Source: Prevotellaceae bacterium UBA4361 (lineage in GTDB: Bacteria; Bacteroidota; Bacteroidia; Bacteroidales; Bacteroidaceae). From it: 49,341 nucleotides of DNA. The notes under the pieces were generated by a model. That model worked only from the letters and a program-made list of their open reading frames with translations, was not told the origin of the DNA and did not search any database. The stretch lies in NCBI GenBank assembly GCA_002393575.1, contig DGSN01000033.1, positions 1-49,341 of the forward strand, read 5' to 3'. Each line of letters begins with the position of its first letter. The first letter of the stretch is position 1. Shown in pieces: positions 24,657 through 33,557 of the stretch. A program made the position numbers and the translations under genes.

Positions 24657-25642
24657 CCTCCCTTCCTGTCTCTTGCCGCGAAGATGTTGGCGAGGATGGT
24701 GCCGCTGATGGAGTGCCATGCGCAGCTGATGGCGCAAGGCACAACTGCCATCGGGTTGGAGGCAACGAAGAACGTCATGGCGAGGTTGGTGCCCAAACCA
24801 GCGTTCTGCATTCCCACTTCGATAGAGATGGTGCGCTTCTTTGCCACGGAGAAATGGCAGAGTTTACCCACCACGTAGCCCAGGATGTAACCAATGGTGT
24901 TGTGGCTGAAGACCATGACGAAAGTGAGGATGAAGAGCAGCAGCCCGTTCTTGACGAGAGGGTCGTGAACCGTTGTTACCACACCGCCAACGATGCAGGC
25001 AAGGCAGAGCACTGACAAGCCTGGCATACATCCCTGAATCTTTCGGAACACCTCCTTGTTTCCTAACCACACGTTCAGTCCGAAGCCAATGGCGATGGGG
25101 ATGATGGTGACAATGAGAATCTGCTGGAACATGCCGATGGCATCCACATCCACTTTCGCACCAGCCAACCACAGCACGAGTAGCGGTGTGAGGACGGGAG
25201 CAAGCAATGTGGAGGCGCAGGTCATGCCGACGGAGTATGCCACATCGCCGTGGCAGAGGAACGACATGATGTTACTCGACACACCGCCAGGGCAGCATCC
25301 CACGAGCACGATGCCGATGGTCATGGCTGTGCTATAAGGAGCAAAGGCAGGCACCTGGCTGAACAGCCACGAGAGCGTGAATGCCACGAGGGGCATGATG
25401 GTGAACTGAGCCAGTGCGCCAATAAAGATGTCGAGAGGTCGCTTTGCCAACAGGCGGAAGTCGTTGGGGGTGAGCGTCAGTCCCATCGTCAGCATGATGA
25501 TGCCGAGAATGATGGTCTGTGTGTTTCCTTTCACCCAGGCGAAGAGGTCGGGATAGAAAAAGGTGACGATGGCGGTGAGGATGATGAAGATGCTTGCCTT
25601 GCCGCTCAGTGTGTCACTCAGTGTCTTCAGGATTTGAAACAT
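24650..25642 (-). CDS. Bile acid:sodium symporter family (BASS) transporter
   Basis: 330 residues, nine to ten membrane segments. Family motifs are MGLTLTPNDFRLLAKRP near 50-70, VLVGCCPGGVSSNIMSFLCHGDVAYSV (a Na+-site crossover, here split in two quoted parts: VLVGCCPGGVSSN and IMSFLCHGDVAYSV), and SIEVGMQNAGLGTNLA near 270. These proteins import organic anions such as bile acids, pantoate or keto acids with Na+; the substrate is unknown. A -7 element lies upstream at 25715-25722 (minus strand). Confidence 0.9.
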   Translation of the reverse strand: MFQILKTLSDTLSGKASIFIILTAIVTFFYPDLFAWVKGNTQTIILGIIMLTMGLTLTPNDFRLLAKRPLDIFIGALAQFTIMPLVAFTLSWLFSQVPAFAPYSTAMTIGIVLVGCCPGGVSSNIMSFLCHGDVAYSVGMTCASTLLAPVLTPLLVLWLAGAKVDVDAIGMFQQILIVTIIPIAIGFGLNVWLGNKEVFRKIQGCMPGLSVLCLACIVGGVVTTVHDPLVKNGLLLFILTFVMVFSHNTIGYILGYVVGKLCHFSVAKKRTISIEVGMQNAGLGTNLAMTFFVASNPMAVVPCAISCAWHSISGTILANIFAARDRKGGK

Positions 25643-25714
25643 TTGTGTCGGTTTTAGGGTAAGTGGAATGCAGTTTTGTGCATTCTACTTCGTTGAAAAA
25701 TAGGATTGAGGGTG

Positions 25715-25722
25715 CAAAAGTA
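25715..25722 (-). promoter_or_regulatory. -7 promoter element of the BASS transporter gene
   Basis: Minus strand TACTTTTG matches TAnnTTTG, 73 bases before the ATG. Confidence 0.5.
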
Positions 25723-25724
25723 CG

Positions 25725-25762
25725 AAAAAAAACGGAGAAACCACGTGTGTCTCTCCGCTTTT
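25725..25762. terminator. Terminator of the GH43-GH31 unit
   Basis: Stem CGGAGA (25733-25738) with TCTCCG (25752-25757). It has eight A on its left, which become a T-run after the hairpin on the minus strand, and a T-run on the right. It lies 30 bases behind the GH31 stop. Confidence 0.75.
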
Positions 25763-25789
25763 TGTGAGTTTATCTTGTTGGCAGCACCA

Positions 25790-28180
25790 CTATTTCACGG
25801 TGATGCTCTTGCCTGAATAGTTCACGGTCTGCGTCTTTCCGCCAATCACCTTCACGTTGAAGCGGCGAGACAAGAGCATTCCCTCGAACGAACCTTGGCG
25901 CTTGCCGATGGTCAGGCTCTTAGCCTTGTCGTTCCACTTGAGCTCAATCGTGGAGTAGGCACCTTTCTCATAATTGTAGTTGTCGCCCTCGTCTTCGTAG
26001 AGCGTGAACCGAGCGTCTGCTCCAGGATAGACGACGATGTCGAGCTGGTCGAACTTGTTTTCGTTGGCATACTGCACGTCGGGACCCATTGGCACGATGG
26101 AGCCAGCCTTGATGTAGAGCGGTGAGTGGGCAAGGGTAGTGCTGACGTTCACGCTCTGTCCGCCGTCAAGCTTCTTGTTGGTCCAGTAGTCGAACCACTG
26201 CGCACCTGCTGGCAGATAAACCTTATAGCTTTTCTGCTGCGTCCAATCCACTTTGGCGTATTCGCCTTCCTTCAGGTCCTTCTTGTCCCAACCCGACATC
26301 GGGTCTGTGCGGACAATCTTCTCGGTGGTGTATTGAGGGTCGAGCACTGGGCACACCAGCACGTTGTGGCCAAACATGAATTCGCGGTTGTTGTTCCAGG
26401 TCTGCTTGTCGGCCTTGAAGTCCATGAAGAGCGCGCGCATGAAGGAGTCGTCGTTCTTCGTCACCTGCCACGACTGGCTGTAGATGTAAGGCAGGAAGCG
26501 ATAGCGCAGTTTCACGGCATCCACCAGCGCGTCATAAACCGGTTCGCCAGCCTTGCCGAAGTAGTAAAGTTCGCGGTAGATGTCGGCTCCGTGGCTGCGC
26601 ATCATTGGCATGAAGGCACCAAACTGCATCCAGCGCACATAGAGTTCCTGATACTGAGGATTCTTCACGGCTGAGTTGAAGCCGCGCGTGTTGTAGGAAC
26701 CTGCGAAGAAACCGCCGATGTCGTTGTTCACGTGAGGATTGGCAGTGAGGGTGTAGTTGAGGCAGATGGGAATCTGCTTGCGGAAGTTCTCCCACGAACT
26801 GCCGATGTCGCCGCTCCAGGTGTTGGCACCGTAACGCTGCTGACCAGAGAAATAAGAACGCGTGAGGATGAAAACGCGCTTGCTGTTATCCACGGCGCGC
26901 TGATGGTCATATACACCGCCGACGGTCATCAGCGGAAAGGCGTTGCGCACACTGCGGTACGACCCCATCGCCGTTGGCTGGTCGAGCTGGTCGTCGGTGA
27001 AATCCACTTGGTCGGGGTCGGTGGAGTCCATCCACCATGCGTCGATGCCCATCTTGTGCAGACGGGAGAGGTTTTTCCAATAGATGTCGCGCGCCTCCGA
27101 GCTATACACGTCGTAGCAGCGCACACCGCTTGGATAGTCCGTGCGTGGAGGCCACTGCGAGAGTCCGCTCTGAGGCCATGTCTGGAACTTGAGCAGGAGC
27201 CCTTTCGACTTCAGTTCCTTGAATGCCTTGGTCTCTGGTCCGAACGAAGCCCAGATGGAGATGCTGATGTGCGCATTCTGCTTGTGGACTTCGTCAATCA
27301 TTTCCTGCGCACGGTCGAAGTCGGGATTGATGAATTCCATTGCGTTCCAAGTGTAGTTGCTGCCCCAGTATTGCCAGTCCTGGATGATGCCGTCGAACGG
27401 AATCTTCAGTTCGCGATACTTGTGAACCACTTCGAGCAGTTCCTGCTGGCTCTTGTATCGCTCGCGGCTCTGGTGGAAACCGTAGGTCCACAACGGCATC
27501 ATCGGCACTTTGCCCGACAGGTGGCGCATCTCGGCAATCACGCCGTCGGCATCGCCACCATAGATGAAGTAGTAGTCAACCAGTTTGCCAACTTCGGATT
27601 CCAGTTCCACCTCTCCTGCCTTGCCCTCGGCTGGCGTGACAAAGCGAGTAGGTGAGTAGTTGTCCCAATAGATGCCGTAGCCCTTGATGCTCTGGTAGAA
27701 GTGTGCATAGTCCTCCAGATTGTTCTGCTCCATACGGCGGTTCTCGCCACGCTGACTCATCTTGCCGTTCTGCAAGAGTCCAACGCCATAAATGCCTTCG
27801 TCAGCATCCACCGAGAACGTCTGCTTCACCTTGAATGCTCCTTGGTCGGGTCCACTCGTGATAGGTGTGAACTTGCAGGCTCCTTCCTCGGTGAGCACAT
27901 TGCCCTTGTTGTCGGCAAAGCTCACCTTGCCGTCTTGCACCGTCACCGTGAGCGCCGACGACTTGTAGATGGTGGCTGAGCCGCTTTTGCTCTGCTTCAC
28001 ACTCACTTTTTCAGGGTTGGCAATGACGACGAGCGACTTTTTCTCCGTCTTTGCATTCTGATTGCCTTGTTGCTTCACCACTCTCACCGTGCTGGGGGTG
28101 TAGAACGTGATGTCCTGTGCTTGCATGGTGGCTGCTCCCATCAGAAGCAACCATGATGTCATCAATAGTTTCGATTTCAT
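25790..28180 (-). CDS. GH31 alpha-xylosidase/alpha-glucosidase
   Basis: 796 residues with signal peptide (MKSKLLMTSWLLLMGAATMQAQ). An N-terminal beta-sandwich (about 25-230) precedes the GH31 barrel. The nucleophile is Asp385 in IDAWWMDSTDPD and the acid/base is Asp458 in NTWSGDIGS, with LTRSYFSGQQRYG and LRYRFLPYIY as further family blocks. C-terminal beta domains follow. WWMD-S-x-PD is closest to alpha-xylosidases acting on xyloglucan oligosaccharides, but alpha-glucosidase activity cannot be excluded. It is preceded by a GH43 gene 29 bases upstream on the same strand, so the two form one exported pair. Confidence 0.92.
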   Translation of the reverse strand: MKSKLLMTSWLLLMGAATMQAQDITFYTPSTVRVVKQQGNQNAKTEKKSLVVIANPEKVSVKQSKSGSATIYKSSALTVTVQDGKVSFADNKGNVLTEEGACKFTPITSGPDQGAFKVKQTFSVDADEGIYGVGLLQNGKMSQRGENRRMEQNNLEDYAHFYQSIKGYGIYWDNYSPTRFVTPAEGKAGEVELESEVGKLVDYYFIYGGDADGVIAEMRHLSGKVPMMPLWTYGFHQSRERYKSQQELLEVVHKYRELKIPFDGIIQDWQYWGSNYTWNAMEFINPDFDRAQEMIDEVHKQNAHISISIWASFGPETKAFKELKSKGLLLKFQTWPQSGLSQWPPRTDYPSGVRCYDVYSSEARDIYWKNLSRLHKMGIDAWWMDSTDPDQVDFTDDQLDQPTAMGSYRSVRNAFPLMTVGGVYDHQRAVDNSKRVFILTRSYFSGQQRYGANTWSGDIGSSWENFRKQIPICLNYTLTANPHVNNDIGGFFAGSYNTRGFNSAVKNPQYQELYVRWMQFGAFMPMMRSHGADIYRELYYFGKAGEPVYDALVDAVKLRYRFLPYIYSQSWQVTKNDDSFMRALFMDFKADKQTWNNNREFMFGHNVLVCPVLDPQYTTEKIVRTDPMSGWDKKDLKEGEYAKVDWTQQKSYKVYLPAGAQWFDYWTNKKLDGGQSVNVSTTLAHSPLYIKAGSIVPMGPDVQYANENKFDQLDIVVYPGADARFTLYEDEGDNYNYEKGAYSTIELKWNDKAKSLTIGKRQGSFEGMLLSRRFNVKVIGGKTQTVNYSGKSITVK

Positions 28181-28209
28181 ACGATGTTATTTATTAGAAC
28201 TTGTTGTCA

Positions 28210-29295
28210 TTATCTACCGAAGAACTTCTCCAGTCTTTTCCGCTCCTTCTTGGTGATTTGAATCACCGAACCATGACGCGGCGTGAAGTTGCCCTTGGTC
28301 GGTGTGTCCTTCAGATAGGTGAAGTTCTTCAGGTCGGTCGATTTGCAGAACTGGTAGTAGCCGTTGGCATAGCAATCGTACATCAGCACCCACTCCTGCG
28401 CATCCTTCTTGTTCTGCTTGATGAGTGGGAACACGCTGCTACCTTCCACAGGGTATTGTCCAGGCTTCTGCAAATGCTTGTATTCCACCGTCCACGGACC
28501 TTTCAGGCTCTTGCTCGTGGCGCGCATCACGCCCTGGCGCGTTTGGAAATTTCCCTTCTTGTTCAGCACCGAACGTCCTTCGTCCTTGAAGAACAGCACA
28601 TATTGCTCGTTGACAGCGTCATACACGATGTCGCCGTCGATGGCAGCCGTACCGAAATCGAACAGCAGTTGAGGCTCGGTGATGTCGGTGAAGTCCGCAT
28701 TGGCATACGAATAGAAAATCTTGAAGTAAGGTTGGTTGAACACACTGCCATCGCGGTTCTTGTCATTGGTTGGGTATTCCCAATCGTGCCGACCGATGCT
28801 GTAATAAATGAAATACTTTCCCTCGGCGGGGTCCCAAATGGTTTGCGGAGCCCACACGGCATGGAGGTTCTGGCGGTCGAAGCCCTTCAGCTGAGGAAAA
28901 CGAGTGGGGAAGTCGATGGCGGTGTGCTGCCAGTGAATCAAGTCGGTCGATTTCATCAGAATCAGTCCGTCGTTGCTTTGCCAACCCAGGCTGGAGCGCA
29001 TGTCGGTCAGCACCATGTAGAAGGTCTTTCCATCTTCACCTCTCAAGATGTGCGGGTCGCGGATGCTCTTTGTCAAAGCGATGGAGTCAGACCCCACCAC
29101 GGGTTTTCCGTCGTTCAGCGACACGTAGTTATAACCATCATCGCTCACGGCAAAGCGAATCTGCTCACCTTCGGGGCTGTTGTTCGAGAAGAACACGAAC
29201 AAATACGAACTCATTTTCTTTTTGGCACTTACATTGCCTATTGCCATGAAACTCAATAGCATGGCAACCAACATCATCATATATGCTTTTTTCAT
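28210..29295 (-). CDS. GH43-type exported arabinosidase/xylosidase
   Basis: 361 residues, signal peptide at the N-terminus (cleavage after NVSA, about 25). The propeller domain shows SIRDPHILRGEDGKTFYMV, AVWAPQTIWDPAEGKYFIYYS and GDIVYDAVNEQYVLFFKDEG, with the later VEGSSVFPLI segment carrying a likely catalytic Glu. It is distinct from and shorter than the GH43 at 20025 and has no added carbohydrate-binding module. It is the first gene of a two-gene unit with GH31 (29-base gap). Substrate specificity is not readable from the sequence. Confidence 0.85.
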   Translation of the reverse strand: MKKAYMMMLVAMLLSFMAIGNVSAKKKMSSYLFVFFSNNSPEGEQIRFAVSDDGYNYVSLNDGKPVVGSDSIALTKSIRDPHILRGEDGKTFYMVLTDMRSSLGWQSNDGLILMKSTDLIHWQHTAIDFPTRFPQLKGFDRQNLHAVWAPQTIWDPAEGKYFIYYSIGRHDWEYPTNDKNRDGSVFNQPYFKIFYSYANADFTDITEPQLLFDFGTAAIDGDIVYDAVNEQYVLFFKDEGRSVLNKKGNFQTRQGVMRATSKSLKGPWTVEYKHLQKPGQYPVEGSSVFPLIKQNKKDAQEWVLMYDCYANGYYQFCKSTDLKNFTYLKDTPTKGNFTPRHGSVIQITKKERKRLEKFFGR

Positions 29296-29504
29296 GTTTA
29301 CTTCAAGTTTTTTGCAAAATTACAATAAAAAATAAAGAATCAAAAACTTCTATCGCCTTTTTTGTGATACTTTTTCTCTATATGGCGATTTTTCCTTCGA
29401 GGACTTTCCATGCTGTCGTGCGCTTTTTCCCCAATCTCTTTTTCGAATCTTTTGAAACGCAGCTGCGGTCGTTCAGAATCGTTTATTCGTTTTCACTTAA
29501 CAGC

Positions 29505-29558
29505 CGAGGGCTCGTTTGCGTTCAAGCGAGCCCTCGTCGTAACGCAAACGAGCCCTCG
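29505..29558. repeat. CGAGCCCTCG palindrome, copy 1
   Basis: A perfect 18-bp inverted repeat (CGAGGGCTCGTTTGCGTT at 29505-29522 with 29541-29558). Its 18-base loop contains another CGAGCCCTCG. A further related AAGGCTCGCC follows to 29583. It shares TTCAAGCGAGCCCTCGT with 38385-38401. The rest of the 453-base spacer 29296-29748 shows only AT-rich sequence and the hsp20 terminator. Confidence 0.85.
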
Positions 29559-29664
29559 CTTGCATCACAACGAAGGCTCGCCTTTTCAGTCGAATCAAAA
29601 CAACAGTTCAGTATGTGCCAAGACGAACTTCAGTGAAGCCGAATGAGAACGAGGCGATTGTCAA

Positions 29665-29706
29665 AACAAAAAGACCGACATCCACTACGGAGAGTGAATG
29701 TCGGTC
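29665..29706 (-). terminator. Terminator of the hsp20 gene
   Basis: GACCGACAT (29673-29681) pairs with ATGTCGGTC (29698-29706). On the minus strand the hairpin is followed by TTTTTGTTTTG. Confidence 0.8.
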
Positions 29707-29748
29707 CCGACAATGAAATTGATGTAATTATGTAGAGTGTTTAGAATT

Positions 29749-30177
29749 TTAAATCACTTCCACCTTGCGGCCAATCTTTGGTGCTGGCTTCTGCTCAATC
29801 TTTGGAAGGTCGATGGTAAGTACACCGTGTTCAACCTTTGCGCTAATCTTCTCCTTCTCTACATCTTCAGGGAGAATCAAGGTCTGCTCAAACTTCGTGT
29901 AAGAGAATTCGCGACGGAGGTAGTGAGTGTTCTTGTCCTCCTCTTTCTTTTCCTGCTTGTTCTCCAAGCGGATGTGAAGGTCTCCGTTCTCGTTAATCTG
30001 AACATCGAAGTCTTCCTTCTTCATGCCTGGAGCAGCAAGCTCCACCTTGTATTCCTTCTCAGACTCAATCACGTTGATAGCAGGCGAAGTGTTGCTGACG
30101 CGTGGAGTGAAGTCGTTGAAAAACAAATCGTTGAATACGTCTGGTAACCAAGTGTTAGTTCTGTGAATTGGTAACAT
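29749..30177 (-). CDS. Small heat shock protein (Hsp20/alpha-crystallin)
   Basis: 142 residues, cytoplasmic. The alpha-crystallin domain covers about 30-135: PAINVIESEKEYKVELAAPGM, KEDFDVQINENGDLHIRLE, FSYTKFEQTLILPEDVEKEKI (two blocks) and KVEHGVLTIDLPKIE. It binds unfolding proteins to prevent aggregation. The start is supported by one of the few clear Shine-Dalgarno sites in the window (AGGAG, minus strand, 10 bases ahead of the ATG). The spacer to gltX holds two operator-like palindromes at 30310-30344. Confidence 0.93.
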   Translation of the reverse strand: MLPIHRTNTWLPDVFNDLFFNDFTPRVSNTSPAINVIESEKEYKVELAAPGMKKEDFDVQINENGDLHIRLENKQEKKEEDKNTHYLRREFSYTKFEQTLILPEDVEKEKISAKVEHGVLTIDLPKIEQKPAPKIGRKVEVI

Positions 30178-30309
30178 AGTTAAAATCTCCTATACTTTAA
30201 ATGGTTAATAATTCTGTTGTTTCTGAGCCCGTTTCCTTTTTTTCGGGTTCGCCCTTATAATGGCAATCTCCGTGCCAATGCGCTTTTCAGTTTAAATGCT
30301 CCAAAAGTA

Positions 30310-30344
30310 GCGACATTTTGTCAGATTTTTGCGACAATTTGTCA
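30310..30344. promoter_or_regulatory. Two operator-like palindromes between hsp20 and gltX
   Basis: GCGACATTTTGTCA (30310-30323) and GCGACAATTTGTCA (30331-30344) differ at one base and each contains GACAnnnTGTC. They start 21 bases apart, two helical turns, in the divergent spacer. The rest of this 311-base spacer has only the gltX promoter and the hsp20 ribosome-binding site. Confidence 0.5.
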
Positions 30345-30426
30345 AACTCATCGTTTCCTTACCATTCGTTATGCGCTTGCCTTTCTCTGCTTGATAGATG
30401 ATAAAACCTTGAAAAGATGAAATAAA

Positions 30427-30458
30427 TTTGCATATCAATTGAATTTCCATTAACTTTG
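30427..30458 (+). promoter_or_regulatory. gltX promoter
   Basis: -33 TTTG (30427-30430), 20-base spacer, -7 TAACTTTG (30451-30458). An in-frame TTG at 30456 lies inside the -7 box, so translation must start downstream at 30489. Confidence 0.8.
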
Positions 30459-30488
30459 CAAACGAAAATAATATATATTAAGGTAAAA

Positions 30489-32048
30489 ATGTCTGAAAGA
30501 AAGGTAAGAGTGCGCTTTGCACCCAGCCCAACAGGACCCCTGCACATCGGTGGGGTCCGCACAGCTCTCTACAATTACTTATTCGCAAAACAGCATGGCG
30601 GTGACCTCATCTTCCGCATTGAGGACACCGACTCCAACCGTTTTGTGCCTGGAGCTGAAGAGTATATCATCGAGTCGTTCAAATGGTTAGGAATCCAATT
30701 CGACGAAGGCGTTTCCTTCGGCGGCGACTATGGACCTTATCGGCAGAGTGAACGTCGTGACATTTATAAGAAATATGTGCAACAGTTGTTGGACAATGGT
30801 AAAGCTTATCTTGCTTTCGACACACCCGAGGAACTGGATGCCAAGCGTCAGGAGATTGAGAATTTCCAATACGATGCCAAGACGCGCATGATGATGCGCA
30901 ATTCGCTTACGCTCAGCAAGGAAGAGGTGGACGCGCTGATTGCAGATGGCAAGCAGTATGTGGTTCGCTTCATGATTGAGCCAGGACGCGATGTGCATGT
31001 GGATGACTTGATTCGTGGCGACGTGAGCATCAACAGCAGTATTCTCGACGACAAGGTGCTCTACAAGAGTGCTGACGAACTGCCTACTTACCACTTGGCA
31101 AATATCGTTGACGACCACTTGATGGAAGTGTCGCACGTCATTCGTGGAGAGGAGTGGTTGCCTTCTGCTCCGCTTCATGTGCTGCTCTACGAGGCATTTG
31201 GTTGGCAAGACACGATGCCCCGCTTTGCACACCTCCCATTGCTGCTCAAGCCTGTGGGCAACGGAAAGTTGTCGAAGCGCGATGGCGACAAGCTCGGTTT
31301 CCCTGTGTTCCCACTCGAATGGCACGACCCTAAATCGGGCGAAGTGAGTTCGGGCTACCGCGAAAAGGGCTACTTGCCAGAGGCGTTGGTGAATTTCTTG
31401 GCTCTCTTGGGATGGAATCCAGGTAACGACCAGGAAATCATGTCGATGGACGAGCTGATTCGCTTGTTCGACCTCAGCAAGTGTTCGAAGAGCGGTGCGC
31501 GTTTCGACTATGTGAAAGGCATTTGGTTCAACCACCAGTATCTGCTTCAGAAACCAGCCGAAGAGTGGGTGCCTGAGTTCGACAAGATTCTTCGTGAAAA
31601 CGGCATTGAATCCACACCAGAGAAGGAAGCACAAGTGGTGGAGATGATGAAGCAGAAGGTCATCGAATATGTTGACAACGACGGCAATAAGAAGAAGAGG
31701 AACATCAGCTTTGTGAGTGACTTGTGGCCGCTGACCAAGTTCTTCTTCGTAGCTCCTGAGACATACGACAAGGAGGATAAGTTCGTCCGCAAGAACTGGA
31801 AGGAGACGACAGCGATGGAAATGGACGAACTCATCGGTGTGCTTGAGGCTCTCGACGACTTCTCTGTGGAGAGTCAGAAAGAGATGATTGAAGCATGGAC
31901 GGAGGCTCGCGGATTCAAGCCGTGGAACGCATGGCGCGTTTGTCTCGTGGGAACGGGACAGGGCCCAGACATGTACGAATTGGCTGCCTTCCTTGGAAAG
32001 GAGGAAACCATCAAGCGCATGGAGAACGCCATTGCACAGTTGAAATAA
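30489..32048 (+). CDS. gltX: Glutamyl-tRNA synthetase
   Basis: 519 residues from the ATG at 30489, chosen because the upstream in-frame TTG overlaps the promoter -7 box. Class I motifs are FAPSPTGPLHIGGVRTALYN (HIGH equivalent) and KLSKRDGDK (KMSKS). The C-terminal helical anticodon-binding region follows (SDLWPLTKFFFVAPETYDKED; ARGFKPWNAWRVCLVGTGQG). It charges tRNA-Glu. It is followed after 46 bases by waaA, which probably shares its transcript. Confidence 0.97.
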   Translation: MSERKVRVRFAPSPTGPLHIGGVRTALYNYLFAKQHGGDLIFRIEDTDSNRFVPGAEEYIIESFKWLGIQFDEGVSFGGDYGPYRQSERRDIYKKYVQQLLDNGKAYLAFDTPEELDAKRQEIENFQYDAKTRMMMRNSLTLSKEEVDALIADGKQYVVRFMIEPGRDVHVDDLIRGDVSINSSILDDKVLYKSADELPTYHLANIVDDHLMEVSHVIRGEEWLPSAPLHVLLYEAFGWQDTMPRFAHLPLLLKPVGNGKLSKRDGDKLGFPVFPLEWHDPKSGEVSSGYREKGYLPEALVNFLALLGWNPGNDQEIMSMDELIRLFDLSKCSKSGARFDYVKGIWFNHQYLLQKPAEEWVPEFDKILRENGIESTPEKEAQVVEMMKQKVIEYVDNDGNKKKRNISFVSDLWPLTKFFFVAPETYDKEDKFVRKNWKETTAMEMDELIGVLEALDDFSVESQKEMIEAWTEARGFKPWNAWRVCLVGTGQGPDMYELAAFLGKEETIKRMENAIAQLK

Positions 32049-32094
32049 TTTGCCTTTGGGCACACATACGCTTTCATCAAAGACTAAAACGTAG

Positions 32095-33360
32095 ATGTTT
32101 CTATACGATTTTGGATTAAATGCTTACGCAAGTTTAGGAAAAATGGCTTCTTTCTTCAACTCGAAAATCAGAAAGATGGTGGAAGGTCAGCGGGAAACGG
32201 CTGACATTCTGCGCAGAGGCATTGCAACGAACGACCGCGTCGTCTGGTTTCATGCAGCCTCGCTTGGTGAGTTCGAGCAAGGCAGACCCATCATGGAACG
32301 CTTGCGGAAGCAACATCCTGAATATAAGATTCTGTTGTCATTTTTCTCGCCTTCAGGCTATGAAGTGAGGAAGAACTACGAGGGAGCCGATGTGATTTGC
32401 TACCTCCCTTTCGATACGCCTCGCAATGCTAAGAAATTCATTGAGTTGGCGCATCCTGAGATTGCCATTTTCATCAAATATGAGTTTTGGGGCAATTACC
32501 TTACTCAGTTGCATGAGAGAGGTGTGAAAACATATAGTGTCAGCAGCATCTTTCGCCCAGGACAGCGGTTCTTCAAGAAGTGGAATCCTTACTCCAAGGT
32601 GGTGCTGCAGCAGTTTGACCATTTCTTCGTGCAGAACGAAACTTCCAAGCAACTGTTAGCAAGCATCGGCATCCATTGCGTGACGGTGAGTGGAGACACT
32701 CGTTTCGACCGTGTGCTTGATATACGGAATGCCAGTCGTGACTTGCCCGTTGTTGAGGCTTTCACGCAAGGGCAAAAGACTTTCATTGCTGGTAGCAGTT
32801 GGGAGCCAGATGAGGAAATCTATATTCCGTATTTTTCCAATCACAGCGACTGGAAACTGATTATAGCTCCTCATGTTATCAGCGAAAGCCATCTCTCGAA
32901 AATAGAGAAAATGCTCGAATCCAACGGCATTTCTTCCGTTCGTTACACAAGTTTGGAACAGGATGCAGAGAAGGCTGAAAGCACAAATGGAGCAGAGAAA
33001 TCTCAGTGTCGTTGCCTGATAGTGGATTGCTTCGGAAAATTGTCTTCCATCTATCGTTATGGCAAGATTGCGCTCGTGGGTGGAGGTTTCGGCGCTGGCA
33101 TTCACAATGTGCCCGAGGCTGCTGTCTATGGCATTCCTGTGCTCTTCGGCCCTAACAACCAGAAGTTCCGCGAGGCACAGATTCTCAAGAAAATAGGTGC
33201 TTGTTTTGAGTATTCCGACGCTGAAACATTCAAGACACTGATGGATCGTTTCCTCTCCGACGAGAAATACATGCTCGAATCGGGCGAAAAGTCTTCTAAA
33301 TTCATCCAGGAAAACGCGGGTGCAGCCGATATTTGCTATCGAGGCATCTTTGAGTCGTAA
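32095..33360 (+). CDS. waaA: 3-deoxy-D-manno-octulosonic acid (Kdo) transferase
   Basis: 421 residues. An N-terminal hydrophobic/amphipathic anchor (MFLYDFGLNAYASLG) precedes a GT-B fold. The proposed catalytic Glu is Glu59 in HAASLGEFEQG; other family blocks are FIKYEFWGNYL, VTVSGDTRFDRV, FIAGSSWEPDEE and LVGGGFGAGIHNVPEAAVYG. It transfers Kdo from CMP-Kdo to the lipid A precursor on the inner face of the inner membrane. It lies 46 bases behind gltX and ends at a rho-independent hairpin (33393-33418). Confidence 0.95.
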   Translation: MFLYDFGLNAYASLGKMASFFNSKIRKMVEGQRETADILRRGIATNDRVVWFHAASLGEFEQGRPIMERLRKQHPEYKILLSFFSPSGYEVRKNYEGADVICYLPFDTPRNAKKFIELAHPEIAIFIKYEFWGNYLTQLHERGVKTYSVSSIFRPGQRFFKKWNPYSKVVLQQFDHFFVQNETSKQLLASIGIHCVTVSGDTRFDRVLDIRNASRDLPVVEAFTQGQKTFIAGSSWEPDEEIYIPYFSNHSDWKLIIAPHVISESHLSKIEKMLESNGISSVRYTSLEQDAEKAESTNGAEKSQCRCLIVDCFGKLSSIYRYGKIALVGGGFGAGIHNVPEAAVYGIPVLFGPNNQKFREAQILKKIGACFEYSDAETFKTLMDRFLSDEKYMLESGEKSSKFIQENAGAADICYRGIFES

Positions 33361-33392
33361 GTGGAAGGACATCAAACATAACTAATCGTAAA

Positions 33393-33418
33393 GGCTTGCT
33401 CTGCGGAGTGAGCCTTTT
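33393..33418 (+). terminator. Terminator of gltX-waaA
   Basis: GGCTTGCT pairs with AGTGAGCC (two G-U pairs allowed) over 33393-33414, followed by TTTT. Confidence 0.65.
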
Positions 33419-33475
33419 CTATTGTGACCTTCCTGTGGCTTTGATCTTCCACAGCATCATTTCAGAGATGAAAAA

Positions 33476-33557
33476 TTCCCGAGCAACTTTTGGGGCGTTT
33501 GCTCGGGAATAAACTTAAATGAATATCGGACAATTTATGACTTAAATACTTCCGTGC
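33476..33557 (-). ncRNA. Possible small RNA or 3' end with strong terminator
   Basis: A perfect 11-bp stem (TTCCCGAGCAA at 33476-33486 with 33499-33509) is followed by TTTTT on the minus strand (33471-33475). A -7-like TAGTTTTG occurs at 33571-33564, with no good -33. Either an approximately 80-nt RNA is made here, or this is the distant terminator of the regulator gene ending at 33963. I see nothing else definable in the 602-base spacer 33361-33962 except a small GGATTTC/GAAATCC hairpin at 33904-33925. Confidence 0.35.

Noticed and set aside
30456..30488. TTG start for gltX
   Set aside because: The TTG is part of the -7 promoter box, upstream of any possible transcription start.
30687..32063. 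458-codon minus-strand ORF across gltX
   Set aside because: Shadow of gltX, which has clear HIGH and KMSKS motifs.
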